From the IMG/VR virus record IMGVR_UViG_3300031703_000599, positions 1 through 64,000 of that record: a DNA stretch of 64,000 bases; one strand, written 5' to 3'. The stretch comes from a virus. Positions 17,515-26,437 of this stretch are shown here, in pieces (the first letter of the stretch is position 1; each line of letters begins with the position of its first letter). Position numbers and translations under genes: made by a program. The notes under the pieces are model-generated. The model saw nothing but the letters and a program-made list of their open reading frames with translations, was not told where the DNA came from and searched no databases.

Positions 17515-18420
17515 TTATTCAAATGTGCCTTTGTTCTTGTATTGTTTTACTGCTTTTCTGATGTTGACTCTATTGTATTTCCTGTCTCGCGCAAAGCTAT
17601 CCCAGTCAGGACCGTCTGGTGCCATGCCAATATGTATTGTATTAGTTGGTTGCATTCCGTAGTGCTGACATACTGCATGTTGTGCATCTTTGAATTTCTT
17701 TGGCATAGTATCAGGACTAAATGTTTCCATTAAACTGTTTGCAATAGCAACATTTAAGTGTATACCGTGTTTCCATTCTGTTTGTACAGCAAGTGCGCCT
17801 TCGTTAATGCGACTGAACACAATACCTGCTCGCCAGTTTCCACAACTAAGTCCTTTGGTTGTACTAAATGCAATCATCTTAATGCATTCACGATCTAAAT
17901 CAGCTTCTATTCCATAGCATGTGCCAAACCACGCACAATCAACAAATACAGGAATGCCTAGTTTCTCACATTCATCTAGGCATTCTTCCATACTGTCGTG
18001 TTTAGTACCAGTTCCACTAAATGGTAAACTGATAATCAACGCATCGCCTTTCTGGAGTGGATTGTCGTCAACGAACCGCTCTGATGTCCATTCTCCTTCT
18101 AGTAGTACGTCACGCACATATGGGTATTCGCCACGGTACATACGTAACTTGTAACCATTTGCCATGCACCAATACTGCCACCAATCAATTCCTTGTGTTG
18201 TTCCTAAACTAACAAACCTATGTGGGAGTTTGTCGTGTCCTGTAATCTTGTTTAATTTACTGCTGCTAATCCATTTCGGATATAAATCCAAGAATTTGTC
18301 ACAGTCATTTTGCATGTCAAACACTTCCATTTTCTTAAAGAAGTTTTCAACAAGGTGGTCGTAGAACGGCATGTTCCAAATACTATTGCCGCTGGTTTCG
18401 AATATACTTTTATCAATCAT
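17515..18420 (-). CDS. PLP-dependent aminotransferase-like protein (fold type I)
   Basis: 301 residues, short for fold type I (usually 350-420). FVSLGTTQGIDWW matches the phosphate-binding region, PVFVDCAWFGTCYG the Asp that pairs with the pyridine nitrogen, and MIAFSTTKGLSCGNWRAG the Schiff-base Lys (STTKG) followed by the Arg strand. The N-terminal and C-terminal small domains are reduced. It may be an aminotransferase, lyase or degenerate sensor. It sits between the two unknown paralogues 16917 and 18413. Confidence 0.7.
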   Translation of the reverse strand: MIDKSIFETSGNSIWNMPFYDHLVENFFKKMEVFDMQNDCDKFLDLYPKWISSSKLNKITGHDKLPHRFVSLGTTQGIDWWQYWCMANGYKLRMYRGEYPYVRDVLLEGEWTSERFVDDNPLQKGDALIISLPFSGTGTKHDSMEECLDECEKLGIPVFVDCAWFGTCYGIEADLDRECIKMIAFSTTKGLSCGNWRAGIVFSRINEGALAVQTEWKHGIHLNVAIANSLMETFSPDTMPKKFKDAQHAVCQHYGMQPTNTIHIGMAPDGPDWDSFARDRKYNRVNIRKAVKQYKNKGTFE

Positions 18421-19021
18421 TTAATTCTCCTAATAATACTTTCTTCCAGGTTTCGCCTGTGTAAACTAATAAGCATTTGAATTTTTCACATTCCTGCAAA
18501 TGTACTAACATTCCTGCAACTGGGTTCTTTGGTAATTCTGCAGCATAACGTCCTTCGAGCGTCAGCGGTACAGTTATTGTTACTTCTTCTTTGTTAGCTT
18601 TAATTGCAACATTGACCTTGCGGCTGTCGATTTGATTATCTCCGACACATATATGAGCTTCGTGTAGTCCATTTGATCGGTACACTCCCCTGTACGATGC
18701 TGTAGTAGTTACGTTGCCATCTAGGTTTGTCGATACACCAAACGTAATATTTTGTCCTACGTTATCCGCAAACATGTTATCAATTGCAGAATAATCGTAT
18801 AATACTCCACAAAAGAGATCTTCGTTGTTGTTTGATGGAATGTTGTCCCATCTGATATGTGATGCAACTGGATATAACATTGATCTAAAGGTTGCAGTTG
18901 GCAGGTTAAACGCTTCTGCATGCAACGAGTTATGAATTCTATCTACTCGCAACCAAGTGCTAGAATCTGGTAGATTGTTACGCCAGTCGACATAGTATTT
19001 GTCATCTGCGTTATTCGACAT
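18413..19021 (-). CDS. unknown protein, paralogue of 16917-17489
   Basis: 202 residues. Shared RWDNIPSNNNEDLFCG and the C-terminal GMLVHLQE..CLLVYTGETWKKVLLG link it to 16917. The YTGETWKKV ending is typical of phage fibre or appendage proteins. Mostly beta-strand-like, no signal peptide. Its place beside the aminotransferase-like gene mirrors that of its paralogue. Confidence 0.55.
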   Translation of the reverse strand: MSNNADDKYYVDWRNNLPDSSTWLRVDRIHNSLHAEAFNLPTATFRSMLYPVASHIRWDNIPSNNNEDLFCGVLYDYSAIDNMFADNVGQNITFGVSTNLDGNVTTTASYRGVYRSNGLHEAHICVGDNQIDSRKVNVAIKANKEEVTITVPLTLEGRYAAELPKNPVAGMLVHLQECEKFKCLLVYTGETWKKVLLGELND

Positions 19022-20267
19022 AGCTTTTCATTTCTGGAATATTCTCAAATGTATTTGTATTTCTCAATCTATCTAAGTCTTTTGTGTAGTTAACAAATTG
19101 CTTCCAGTATTTATTCACTTCGTCTTCGTCTACTTCGCGTGATAATCCTGCTTTGATATCATCAATTCCAGTCTGGTATTCAAACATGTCTACTCTGCTG
19201 TTGGATATAGGCCACATTTCCATTGCCGGAATGTGTTCAATCTTTGCTAACGCTGCATCCTTTAATGCTCGTGGCATGTGTGCAATATTCAAGTATGCAG
19301 GACTTACTACTACGTTTGTCATTGCAATACTTGCACGTTTCCTGTGATTAGTGTAGAACCAATCCCATACCAGATCCAGGTTAAACAAATTTGTAATCAT
19401 CACTGTTACAGCAAATGTAACTTCAATATTTTCTTCTGCATAAAACTTTTCTATGTTATCGTTTAAGTCAACCCATGAATACTCTTTGCCACCACGGATA
19501 ACACTATATAGTTCATCGGTTGCTTCGATGCTAATTAGTAATTCAATATGTTTGAATTCTTTGAATATCTCTTTGAACCTATCTTCAAATACTGTAGCAT
19601 TTGTACTGATGTCTAGTGTAATGTTCTTGCTAAGGCCTGCGTCCACGAACCATTTAAGCACTTCATAACAACGTTCATCATATAATGGCTCGCCGCCGCG
19701 TAATGCCACCCATTGCAAGTTACGAAAGTATTCTGGATTAGCGAACAACTTGTCCATGAAGCTAAGTTCTTTTACACCATTAAATCCAACCTGTTGTTTA
19801 GTCCAATACTCAGGCATTTCTTTGTTTAATTTTTTGCCATCTTTTGTCCATCCTGTACTAACAAACGGGCCGCAATGAATACATGCTAAATTGCACTTGT
19901 TACTAAGGGTAAAATCAAGGTATCTAATGTCTGGTTCGCTATCTACATCAAGTGATTCACTTTCCATTCGTAACTCGTAATCTAGCTTATCCCAAAAATA
20001 CATTCTACGACTGCGGCCGCTTAGTTCTTTCTTTGCACACTGTTGACAAGCAGGAGGAATAATTCTGTTGCGGTGTGATTCACGTAGATCTTTATATGCA
20101 TCATTGTTCCAGATTTCTTTCAATGTACTATTGTTTATGTTGCCTATTTTATCTTTGTAAATAATATCAGGGACAACATTGCCACCCCATTTAATAGTTA
20201 ACGCATGCCACGGTGCTATGCACGTGGGCAAGTTTTCCATATCTAAAAATTTATTTCTATACGCCAT
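19011..20267 (-). CDS. radical SAM protein, degraded N-terminal twitch domain
   Basis: 418 residues. The SAM motif CNLACIHCGPFVSTGW and ALRGGEPLYDE are intact. The N-terminus keeps C16 (TCIAPWHA) and CQQCAKKELSGRSRR, but the usual Cys pair is absent: the equivalent stretch reads GGNVVPDIIYKD. The N-terminal cluster may be lost, differently ligated or three-Cys ligated. Other positions, such as GxSxR after the CxxC, remain family-like. Confidence 0.88.
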   Translation of the reverse strand: MAYRNKFLDMENLPTCIAPWHALTIKWGGNVVPDIIYKDKIGNINNSTLKEIWNNDAYKDLRESHRNRIIPPACQQCAKKELSGRSRRMYFWDKLDYELRMESESLDVDSEPDIRYLDFTLSNKCNLACIHCGPFVSTGWTKDGKKLNKEMPEYWTKQQVGFNGVKELSFMDKLFANPEYFRNLQWVALRGGEPLYDERCYEVLKWFVDAGLSKNITLDISTNATVFEDRFKEIFKEFKHIELLISIEATDELYSVIRGGKEYSWVDLNDNIEKFYAEENIEVTFAVTVMITNLFNLDLVWDWFYTNHRKRASIAMTNVVVSPAYLNIAHMPRALKDAALAKIEHIPAMEMWPISNSRVDMFEYQTGIDDIKAGLSREVDEDEVNKYWKQFVNYTKDLDRLRNTNTFENIPEMKSYVE

Positions 20268-21313
20268 TATTTTTCAATCCCACATATTTTCCTACATTGA
20301 GACCATGACGCATCTTCAATTGCATCTCGTAATGTCTCAGTGAACCATTCGTTGTCCAATACTTCAGTTAGTGTATGGTGGTTAAGGTCGTTCATTATTC
20401 GTGCTCGTAAAAAGCTTTGATCTACTTCATCATCTAATGTGTGGTTTTCAATGTATGTCCCATACAGGCTAACGTGACAACATGGCCATACTTTGCCCCA
20501 TGGGTCAATTTGAATGTTTCTGTCATTGTACCATGGGCATTTTGAATCAAGTTCATTTTCTTGTGAGATGTCCTGGGCTTTGATAAACAAGTGATGATCG
20601 CGCAAGTCACTCATACGCTGGTCATCGTTATCAAACCCAGTTTGAAATTCTTCAATATCATAACATGCATTAATGTCGTATTCTGCTTCGTTTTCAGTGA
20701 TAACAGTTATATGGTCGCCATGACTATGTCTCAATGTAAAATACAACGCTCCGCACTCGTCAGCAATCTTACTTACTTCGTCTATTTGATGCTTATTGTG
20801 CTCAAACAATGTCATGGTTACATTGGCACGGCCTCCTGTTGAGGTAAACGACTTAATATTAGCTACAATTTTATTCCAATCTGTTTTTCTTCGATACACC
20901 TTATGTGTGTCTTCTAGTCCATCAAGTGCAAACACGACAAGATGATTTGTGGATTTTCTAACCGACCTGCCTAGGTCCTCCCAAAACTTTGCTGAACGCA
21001 TACTGCCGTTTGTGTGTAAGTACACGCTAGATTCTGGATGATAGTGAGTATATAGTTCTACCATTTCTACTAACTTAGGATGCATCATTGGGTCTCCCCA
21101 ATTGCCGTTTAGTGTTAGCTCTCTAATAAACCAACCACGTGTGTCACTTGTAACTAGTCTATGCCATACTTCTTGGCTAAAATGCTCCAATACAAGTTCA
21201 GGTTTAGTCATGTCTCCGTCAACGTTTCTGACACACGCTCCGCATCTAGCATTGCAATGACTTGAAATGTCTACTTGTAAGTTCTGTACTATTTCACTCC
21301 AGTTGCTATCCAA
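20267..21313 (-). CDS. radical SAM protein with C-terminal SPASM/twitch domain
   Basis: About 348 residues from TTG 21313, which overlaps the upstream stop by 8 bases as elsewhere in this operon; GTG at 21325 and 21349 are alternatives. The SAM motif CNARCGAC lies near the N-terminus, then NGNWGDPMMHP replaces GGEP. The C-terminus has SKCPWYND, GKVWPCCHVS and CRKICGIEK, a seven-Cys-like auxiliary module. It is the one-piece homologue of the split system at 45200-47286. Confidence 0.88.
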   Translation of the reverse strand: MDSNWSEIVQNLQVDISSHCNARCGACVRNVDGDMTKPELVLEHFSQEVWHRLVTSDTRGWFIRELTLNGNWGDPMMHPKLVEMVELYTHYHPESSVYLHTNGSMRSAKFWEDLGRSVRKSTNHLVVFALDGLEDTHKVYRRKTDWNKIVANIKSFTSTGGRANVTMTLFEHNKHQIDEVSKIADECGALYFTLRHSHGDHITVITENEAEYDINACYDIEEFQTGFDNDDQRMSDLRDHHLFIKAQDISQENELDSKCPWYNDRNIQIDPWGKVWPCCHVSLYGTYIENHTLDDEVDQSFLRARIMNDLNHHTLTEVLDNEWFTETLRDAIEDASWSQCRKICGIEK

Positions 21314-22385
21314 TGTAACTCTCACAGTTGCCTTCGCGAACGAGGTCACTTGTTAGACAATGAATGCCGCCATCCCAAAAGTACTGATGACGGAAACGCC
21401 ATACAATTGGCTCAATGCCGTTTGCTTCCATTTCTGCAAAAGCTTTATCATTGCGGCCTGTACAAATTACTGTCTTTTCGTCTAGTGATAATACGTTAAC
21501 ATCAAACACACTTTCGTCTGCGTATCCAACCCAATGTGTTAACCATTTTTCTACGTACTCTTTGTAGAATCGACGCTTGCGTGTATCGCGGAAATCCTGC
21601 GGCATTTCGTGATCATCTTCTACTTCAATAATTGTCCAGTCTTTCATTTCTTCTGGAACCCAATCTTTGTTCCAAGTCATTAATACGCCTGGCTTTAGTA
21701 TTGCAATTTTACCGTCTGCGTGTCCACCCACTCCAATCTCTAAGAACTTAGTGCCTGGATAACGTTGTGTTATTTCACGCTTGATCCATTCTTTGCCAAG
21801 TAATGTGCCTTTTCCTTTCTTGTTATCTTCTTCCCATGCGCGACTAAACAATACAGTGTCACCACATTTAATCATATTTGCTGCATGAAATAATACTTTG
21901 TTTTCTTCAGAGTAAGTATCATATCCAATACCGCCTCTTACCATTGCTCCTGGCATACTAACCCAGTCTGCGCCTTGTTTATATAATTCTACCATGTGGT
22001 CATAATAAGCAAGGTTCTCAAAGTAACGATTGTCGCCGCCTGTAAAACATTCAAACACTGTATGTCCATATGGTAACAATGTATCTCTTGGCATTAATGG
22101 ATGGTTAGGGAACCCACAGCTCATCCAAGGTAATTGAATTTGTTCTTCGCCTGTAATTGTAAAAATGTTTGTTGGACGAAGTACTTCAATTCCCCTATCT
22201 TCTAATAGTTTAGCAAGCACCTCAATGTCTTCTGCTGTTTCTTCAAAAATAGTACGCATAACATTGCGTGTTTCTTCATCTTTATGCCAATCAAATGTCT
22301 CAGGAGGAAATGGTGCTCCTAGCATAACTTTCTTTAATGGTTGGAACTCAGTCCATGCATTAACTGCTGGTGTAGGTGTTGTCAT
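21306..22385 (-). CDS. arginine:X amidinotransferase-like enzyme
   Basis: 359 residues. Features of the glycine/inosamine amidinotransferase family are visible in order: LMPRDTLL (Asp), HAANMIKCGDTVLFS, GGHADGKIAIL (HxD) and WDGGIHCLTSDLVR near the C-terminus, with the catalytic Cys in GGIHC. The family moves an amidino group from arginine to an amine through a Cys-amidino intermediate. The acceptor here is unknown. First gene of the minus-strand operon, 87 bases downstream of the -10 at 22472. Confidence 0.88.
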   Translation of the reverse strand: MTTPTPAVNAWTEFQPLKKVMLGAPFPPETFDWHKDEETRNVMRTIFEETAEDIEVLAKLLEDRGIEVLRPTNIFTITGEEQIQLPWMSCGFPNHPLMPRDTLLPYGHTVFECFTGGDNRYFENLAYYDHMVELYKQGADWVSMPGAMVRGGIGYDTYSEENKVLFHAANMIKCGDTVLFSRAWEEDNKKGKGTLLGKEWIKREITQRYPGTKFLEIGVGGHADGKIAILKPGVLMTWNKDWVPEEMKDWTIIEVEDDHEMPQDFRDTRKRRFYKEYVEKWLTHWVGYADESVFDVNVLSLDEKTVICTGRNDKAFAEMEANGIEPIVWRFRHQYFWDGGIHCLTSDLVREGNCESYIG

Positions 22386-22471
22386 ATAATTGCGCCCTTT
22401 TGTTTAATATAAATATATTTATCCACGTAGTTAATGGACTATATAAATTGTTCTATTCTGTTTATGTCACT

Positions 22472-22500
22472 ATTATAACACTGATATGGTATTAGAGCAA
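22472..22500 (-). promoter_or_regulatory. promoter for the leftward enzyme operon
   Basis: On the minus strand TTGCTC (22495-22500), a 17-base spacer and TATAAT (22472-22477). It would start the transcript for the amidinotransferase gene and possibly the whole array down to 4957, as I see no other convincing promoter there. The -35 matches only at TTG-C- positions. Confidence 0.6.
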
Positions 22501-22511
22501 GCATTATTAAC

Positions 22512-22540
22512 TTGACAAACACGCCTTTTGTGTGTATTAT
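22512..22540 (+). promoter_or_regulatory. promoter for the rightward oxygenase pair
   Basis: TTGACA at 22512-22517, 17-base spacer, TATTAT at 22535-22540. The -10 overlaps TATAAATA, the T4 late-promoter consensus, and is followed by ACAATTAAC, also found before the gene at 39279. It is back-to-back with the leftward promoter. Confidence 0.7.
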
Positions 22541-22565
22541 AAATACAATTAACAAAGGATAATCA

Positions 22566-23402
22566 ATGACTAGAATTGCATACGACAGCGTAGCCAAAGA
22601 ACAATTTAAAGTTCACGTATTTAATATAACAGACATTTCTGAAATAGCAGACACTGACGAAATGTATGCAGCGTTTGAAAGTGGCTGGCCAGTCGTTATT
22701 AAAGGATTGACTATCCCAGGTGTGGACTACGATTATTATGATAATTTAAAAGATTGGACAATTAAAGACAACAAGTGGATTATGCCTTGGTATAACAGCC
22801 ACATTAAAAAGCGTGACAGGCTACGTAATGAACGTAACTGGTCCGAAGAACAAATTGATAAATTCCACAAAAAGCATAAGCAGGCTAACAATGGATGGAA
22901 CGAAATATTTGATATTGTGTTTCCTAGATATAATACACAAGAGCGCATGCTTAGTCACCGCTACAATACACTAGTAGAAAACAAACTACACTTAGACGAA
23001 CTGGATGATCAGCACACAGGCAACGAACAACAAATTCGTATGTTTGTGCAGCTAGACAAGAAGCGGCCGCGTGTGCTTAGTTTTGGTCCTGACTTAGAAC
23101 GATTATACAATGACTACAAAGATGAGTTTAACCTAGACGAGTTAGACAAGAATAATGTACACACGTTTATTACTGAAATGCGAAACCGTTGTGTATGGAA
23201 TGAACAGAAATGGGATCAGTTTCATCACCCGTTACATTACATTACATTTGATCCAGGTGATATATGGTTTTTTAACGCGCAATGGATTACACACCAGATT
23301 GTGTTTGGCACAAAGCTCCAATGCTTCGAAGCTGATATATTAAACGATAGTTTACAGTATCCGGACCTATGCATGAAAGAAAGGATTAAAGGTCTTGAGT
23401 AG
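22566..23402 (+). CDS. possible JmjC/cupin-like oxygenase
   Basis: 278 residues. WPVVIKGLTIPG near residue 40 resembles the N-terminal motif of JmjC/cupin-8 proteins, and FDPGDIWFFNAQWITHQIVFG near residue 235 resembles the distal-His strand pair of Fe(II)/2OG enzymes. A candidate first ligand pair is HLDELDD near residue 142, but it is not convincing. Starts behind AAGGAT. Forms a two-gene unit with 23395. Confidence 0.5.
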   Translation: MTRIAYDSVAKEQFKVHVFNITDISEIADTDEMYAAFESGWPVVIKGLTIPGVDYDYYDNLKDWTIKDNKWIMPWYNSHIKKRDRLRNERNWSEEQIDKFHKKHKQANNGWNEIFDIVFPRYNTQERMLSHRYNTLVENKLHLDELDDQHTGNEQQIRMFVQLDKKRPRVLSFGPDLERLYNDYKDEFNLDELDKNNVHTFITEMRNRCVWNEQKWDQFHHPLHYITFDPGDIWFFNAQWITHQIVFGTKLQCFEADILNDSLQYPDLCMKERIKGLE

Positions 23403-24411
23403 TATTCGACATACAATTATCAACGATTATCTACCTGCAGATATCTTTAAAAAGTACAGTGAAGAATATCCAGTAGAATGGATAAAAGAATACTGTAGTA
23501 ATCCAGAAGTAAGCGAACACGACAGTAGTCTACATGGCAACTATAGTGCGCCTGCAGAGTTATATGATCCAAACTTAATGAAGTTTGTTGAAAGTAAACT
23601 GCCTGCTCTTAAATTTGATGCAGTGGGTAGAGATGTAAAGCACGATCACTTTTATACTAGCTTCCATTATGACGAAAGCGGTAGCTGGTTGGAACCACAC
23701 AACGACTTAAAAGATATGCGTTGGTTAGTCACTAGTCAAATATACATGAATGAGAATCAAGGTGCTAGATTATTAGATAGAAACCTTAATATAAAAAAAC
23801 AAATTCCATGTTATCCAAATCTATTTTATAGCATTGTTGCCGATATGTGGAGTTGGCATGATGTACCTGAAGTGTCTAAACACAAACAAAGTATCTTATT
23901 TCGCGTAGGTAGACGCAGAAGTAATACAGTCGCTAATCCGGATCCTGGCAGTGATACATGCTATGTTATATACAATAACTTCCAAAAGGATAGGCATTAT
24001 GCTAAACTAGGACCACGCATGGGTAACTTAACAGAAGCTTGGTTGTATAAACTAGGAGCAAGTAATATAATGCACAGCGCGTGGCGTAATGAAGATAGCT
24101 TAAAAAGGTGTATTAAGAAGGGCTTAAACCGTCATACACGGGTGGTTGTGCTGCTAAGTGGGTTCATGCCAGCCTCGTTAGAAATAGACGATTGTAGCGC
24201 ACTACAGACGGTTACAAGCAAGGATTATGAATTGAATTTAGATGCAGATGTAGACAATGATGATTATTTTCGTGTAACAGATGATAACATAGATGCGTAT
24301 GCAGCATGCATATTCAGCGATTTAAGCATAGATCATCCACTAGTTGAAGCCGAGCAAGTAATGTGTCATTACTACGCTAGCAAGGCGCATTTGAATTACA
24401 CAGACCTTTAA
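23395..24411 (+). CDS. Fe(II)/2OG oxygenase with extra C-terminal domain
   Basis: 338 residues from a TTG start that overlaps the upstream gene by 8 bases. The first 190 residues hold a prolyl-hydroxylase-like core: WLEPHNDLKD (HxD), SQIYMNENQGARLL, MWSWHDVPEV (distal His) and SILFRVGRR (2OG-binding Arg). The C-terminal 150 residues (from TCYVIYNN) are unrecognised and acidic. Ends four bases into the convergent SGNH gene. Confidence 0.8.
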   Translation: MSSIRHTIINDYLPADIFKKYSEEYPVEWIKEYCSNPEVSEHDSSLHGNYSAPAELYDPNLMKFVESKLPALKFDAVGRDVKHDHFYTSFHYDESGSWLEPHNDLKDMRWLVTSQIYMNENQGARLLDRNLNIKKQIPCYPNLFYSIVADMWSWHDVPEVSKHKQSILFRVGRRRSNTVANPDPGSDTCYVIYNNFQKDRHYAKLGPRMGNLTEAWLYKLGASNIMHSAWRNEDSLKRCIKKGLNRHTRVVVLLSGFMPASLEIDDCSALQTVTSKDYELNLDADVDNDDYFRVTDDNIDAYAACIFSDLSIDHPLVEAEQVMCHYYASKAHLNYTDL

Positions 24412-25145
24412 ACATACATATTTAATATATTAACATTTTCTTCTGATAAAATGTAATTTTCTAATGCCCAGTCGTTTCCTTTAGGAGACCAGTGAGCGTC
24501 GGTTGGAGATATAGTAAGGCCATTGTTGAACAATGCATTATCGTCACGTCTGTCAACATTATGTGCTGCTGCCATTAGTGCAAAGGCATTTGGTATATCT
24601 TGGTGCGCTACATCATCCATTAACTCAAGCGGTATTATATGTTTAAAATTATAAAGATTTTTAACATTATCAAACCATTTCATGTTATGATCTTGATACG
24701 TTGATGATAAAGCCTTGTATCGCAAAGCATTGCCCATGTGGCTTTCGTCCTTTGCAGACCAGTAGCCTCCATTGTCGTGCTGAGTTGAATACTTATCACT
24801 GGCTGCACTATACCACATGTGATGTCGGTTATCAACTTCTAAATTAGAATATCGCATGCCGCTTATTGTAGATAAAGGTTCATGATTAAACTCAAAATCA
24901 GCATCGCCGTTAAGCAATGATGTACGTGCAAGATGTGTTCTATTAATAAAGACGATGTCCACTGACTGTCGTTTTGCATCCAATAGACACCATTGGCAGT
25001 AGTCTACTCCACGCCCGCCTGCTGCATAATTATAATATTCATATTGAGGGAATTGTTGTGCTAGTTTCCATGACCAGTGATTTTCATACTGGCCTGCCTG
25101 GTTATAGGCACTAAAGCTGTCGCCAACAAATGCAATTTTCTTCAT
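24408..25145 (-). CDS. SGNH/GDSL-type hydrolase
   Basis: 245 residues. Block I is AFVGDSFSA, block II is NYAAGGRGVDY and the C-terminal block V is SPTDAHWSPKGN, giving the Ser, Gly and Asp/His positions of SGNH esterases. It has no signal peptide, so it acts in the cytoplasm unless released by lysis. SGNH enzymes remove or transfer acyl groups; here a tailoring role is possible. Convergent with the oxygenase gene. Confidence 0.78.
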   Translation of the reverse strand: MKKIAFVGDSFSAYNQAGQYENHWSWKLAQQFPQYEYYNYAAGGRGVDYCQWCLLDAKRQSVDIVFINRTHLARTSLLNGDADFEFNHEPLSTISGMRYSNLEVDNRHHMWYSAASDKYSTQHDNGGYWSAKDESHMGNALRYKALSSTYQDHNMKWFDNVKNLYNFKHIIPLELMDDVAHQDIPNAFALMAAAHNVDRRDDNALFNNGLTISPTDAHWSPKGNDWALENYILSEENVNILNMYV

Positions 25146-25171
25146 TTATGTATTCCTCTTCTATCGTTTAA

Positions 25172-26434
25172 TCACAGATGGTTTTTAATTCGTTTAAATT
25201 CAGGCGACACAGACATAACATCGTGTCCTCTGAATATATCGTAGTTTTCAGTAGTACTAACATACTGTTTCATTATTTCTGCATTGTATGTATGATCTGG
25301 ATCTTTTCCAAATTGTACCATTTCCATTAGCGGTTCTTCGTAGTCCGTAAAGTGTGGGCTGTTACGTATACTTTCTAAGAATTCTAAGACTTGTGCTTCT
25401 TGTTCATCTCTTAACCATTGTGGACTGTGTGCCATGCTATAATAATGTGGTTCAATTAGTTGGTTAGTACTCATGCCAATGCCCTTGCTTACTGTACACT
25501 GATAGTCGTGCATAAACTTCCAAAAGGGTACAATATGCAATGCATTAGTCATTTGATTTACTGTAGTAACACGTACTTTAATACGCTTACCGGCCTTGGT
25601 GTTACTGAATTTAACTAATTTGTCAAAGTTTTTCCATACAGATGCCCACTTAGAAGGAGGACGCAGATAGTCATTCATTTCAAACATTCCCTCAAGTGAA
25701 CAATTGACAATCACTTTTTCGAACTTACCAAGCTGCTCTAGCCAACGATCTTGCATATTGGTAATATTAGTATAAAAACTTAGTTCGATGTGACTAGCGT
25801 GTCCGGAGTCTACTGCTATATCAAGCAGTCTAAACATATCCCTTGCTACTGTTGGCTCCCCGCCTATTAGTTTAATTTTACGAGCTTTTCCCATCATTTC
25901 CTCGAAGCTCGTCCAGTCAATTCCAGGTTGAAGAAGAGCCTGCTTCTTGTCTGCAATCATGCCTTGCCAATCCGGGTGGTCGGTCCCGAGTCCGCTTTCG
26001 ACCATTAGTGCTCGTTCCACGCTGACTAAGTGCGAAGCTTCTTTGTTGCACATTTGACATTGTAAATTGCATAGATTGCCAAGCCTGAAATCAAATTGTA
26101 AAGGTTGTTCAACCTCCCAATCGTTAACGGAAGCATCAGCCACTACTTCGTCAATTACATCTTCCCATACCTCGTTTTCCCACTGTCGAGAGCTTACAAT
26201 ATTATTACGTTCTAAGTGTAAGCACTCTGAACATTCGGGCAGCCACTCTCCATTGCTCATGCGTTCACGTACATCCTTGATGTAGTCATGATTCCATGTA
26301 CCATCTATGCCTAGTTTTTCCTGGTCAACTAGTGTTTCTGGTTCTTTAGCCATACAACATAATCTATAACGTCCGCCGTTGTATGTGCTATATTGTACAA
26401 ATGGTAACGCGCAAAAGCCGCCTTTTTCGCTCAT
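25172..26434 (-). CDS. radical SAM protein with N-terminal twitch domain
   Basis: 420 residues. C8 (GGFCALPF), C26-C27 (YRLCCMA) and CSECLHLERNN form the N-terminal set. CNLQCQMCNKEASH is the SAM motif and LIGGEPT follows. Part of the second leftward block, immediately downstream of the nucleosidase-like gene. Confidence 0.92.
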   Translation of the reverse strand: MSEKGGFCALPFVQYSTYNGGRYRLCCMAKEPETLVDQEKLGIDGTWNHDYIKDVRERMSNGEWLPECSECLHLERNNIVSSRQWENEVWEDVIDEVVADASVNDWEVEQPLQFDFRLGNLCNLQCQMCNKEASHLVSVERALMVESGLGTDHPDWQGMIADKKQALLQPGIDWTSFEEMMGKARKIKLIGGEPTVARDMFRLLDIAVDSGHASHIELSFYTNITNMQDRWLEQLGKFEKVIVNCSLEGMFEMNDYLRPPSKWASVWKNFDKLVKFSNTKAGKRIKVRVTTVNQMTNALHIVPFWKFMHDYQCTVSKGIGMSTNQLIEPHYYSMAHSPQWLRDEQEAQVLEFLESIRNSPHFTDYEEPLMEMVQFGKDPDHTYNAEIMKQYVSTTENYDIFRGHDVMSVSPEFKRIKNHL

Positions 26435-26437
26435 CAG

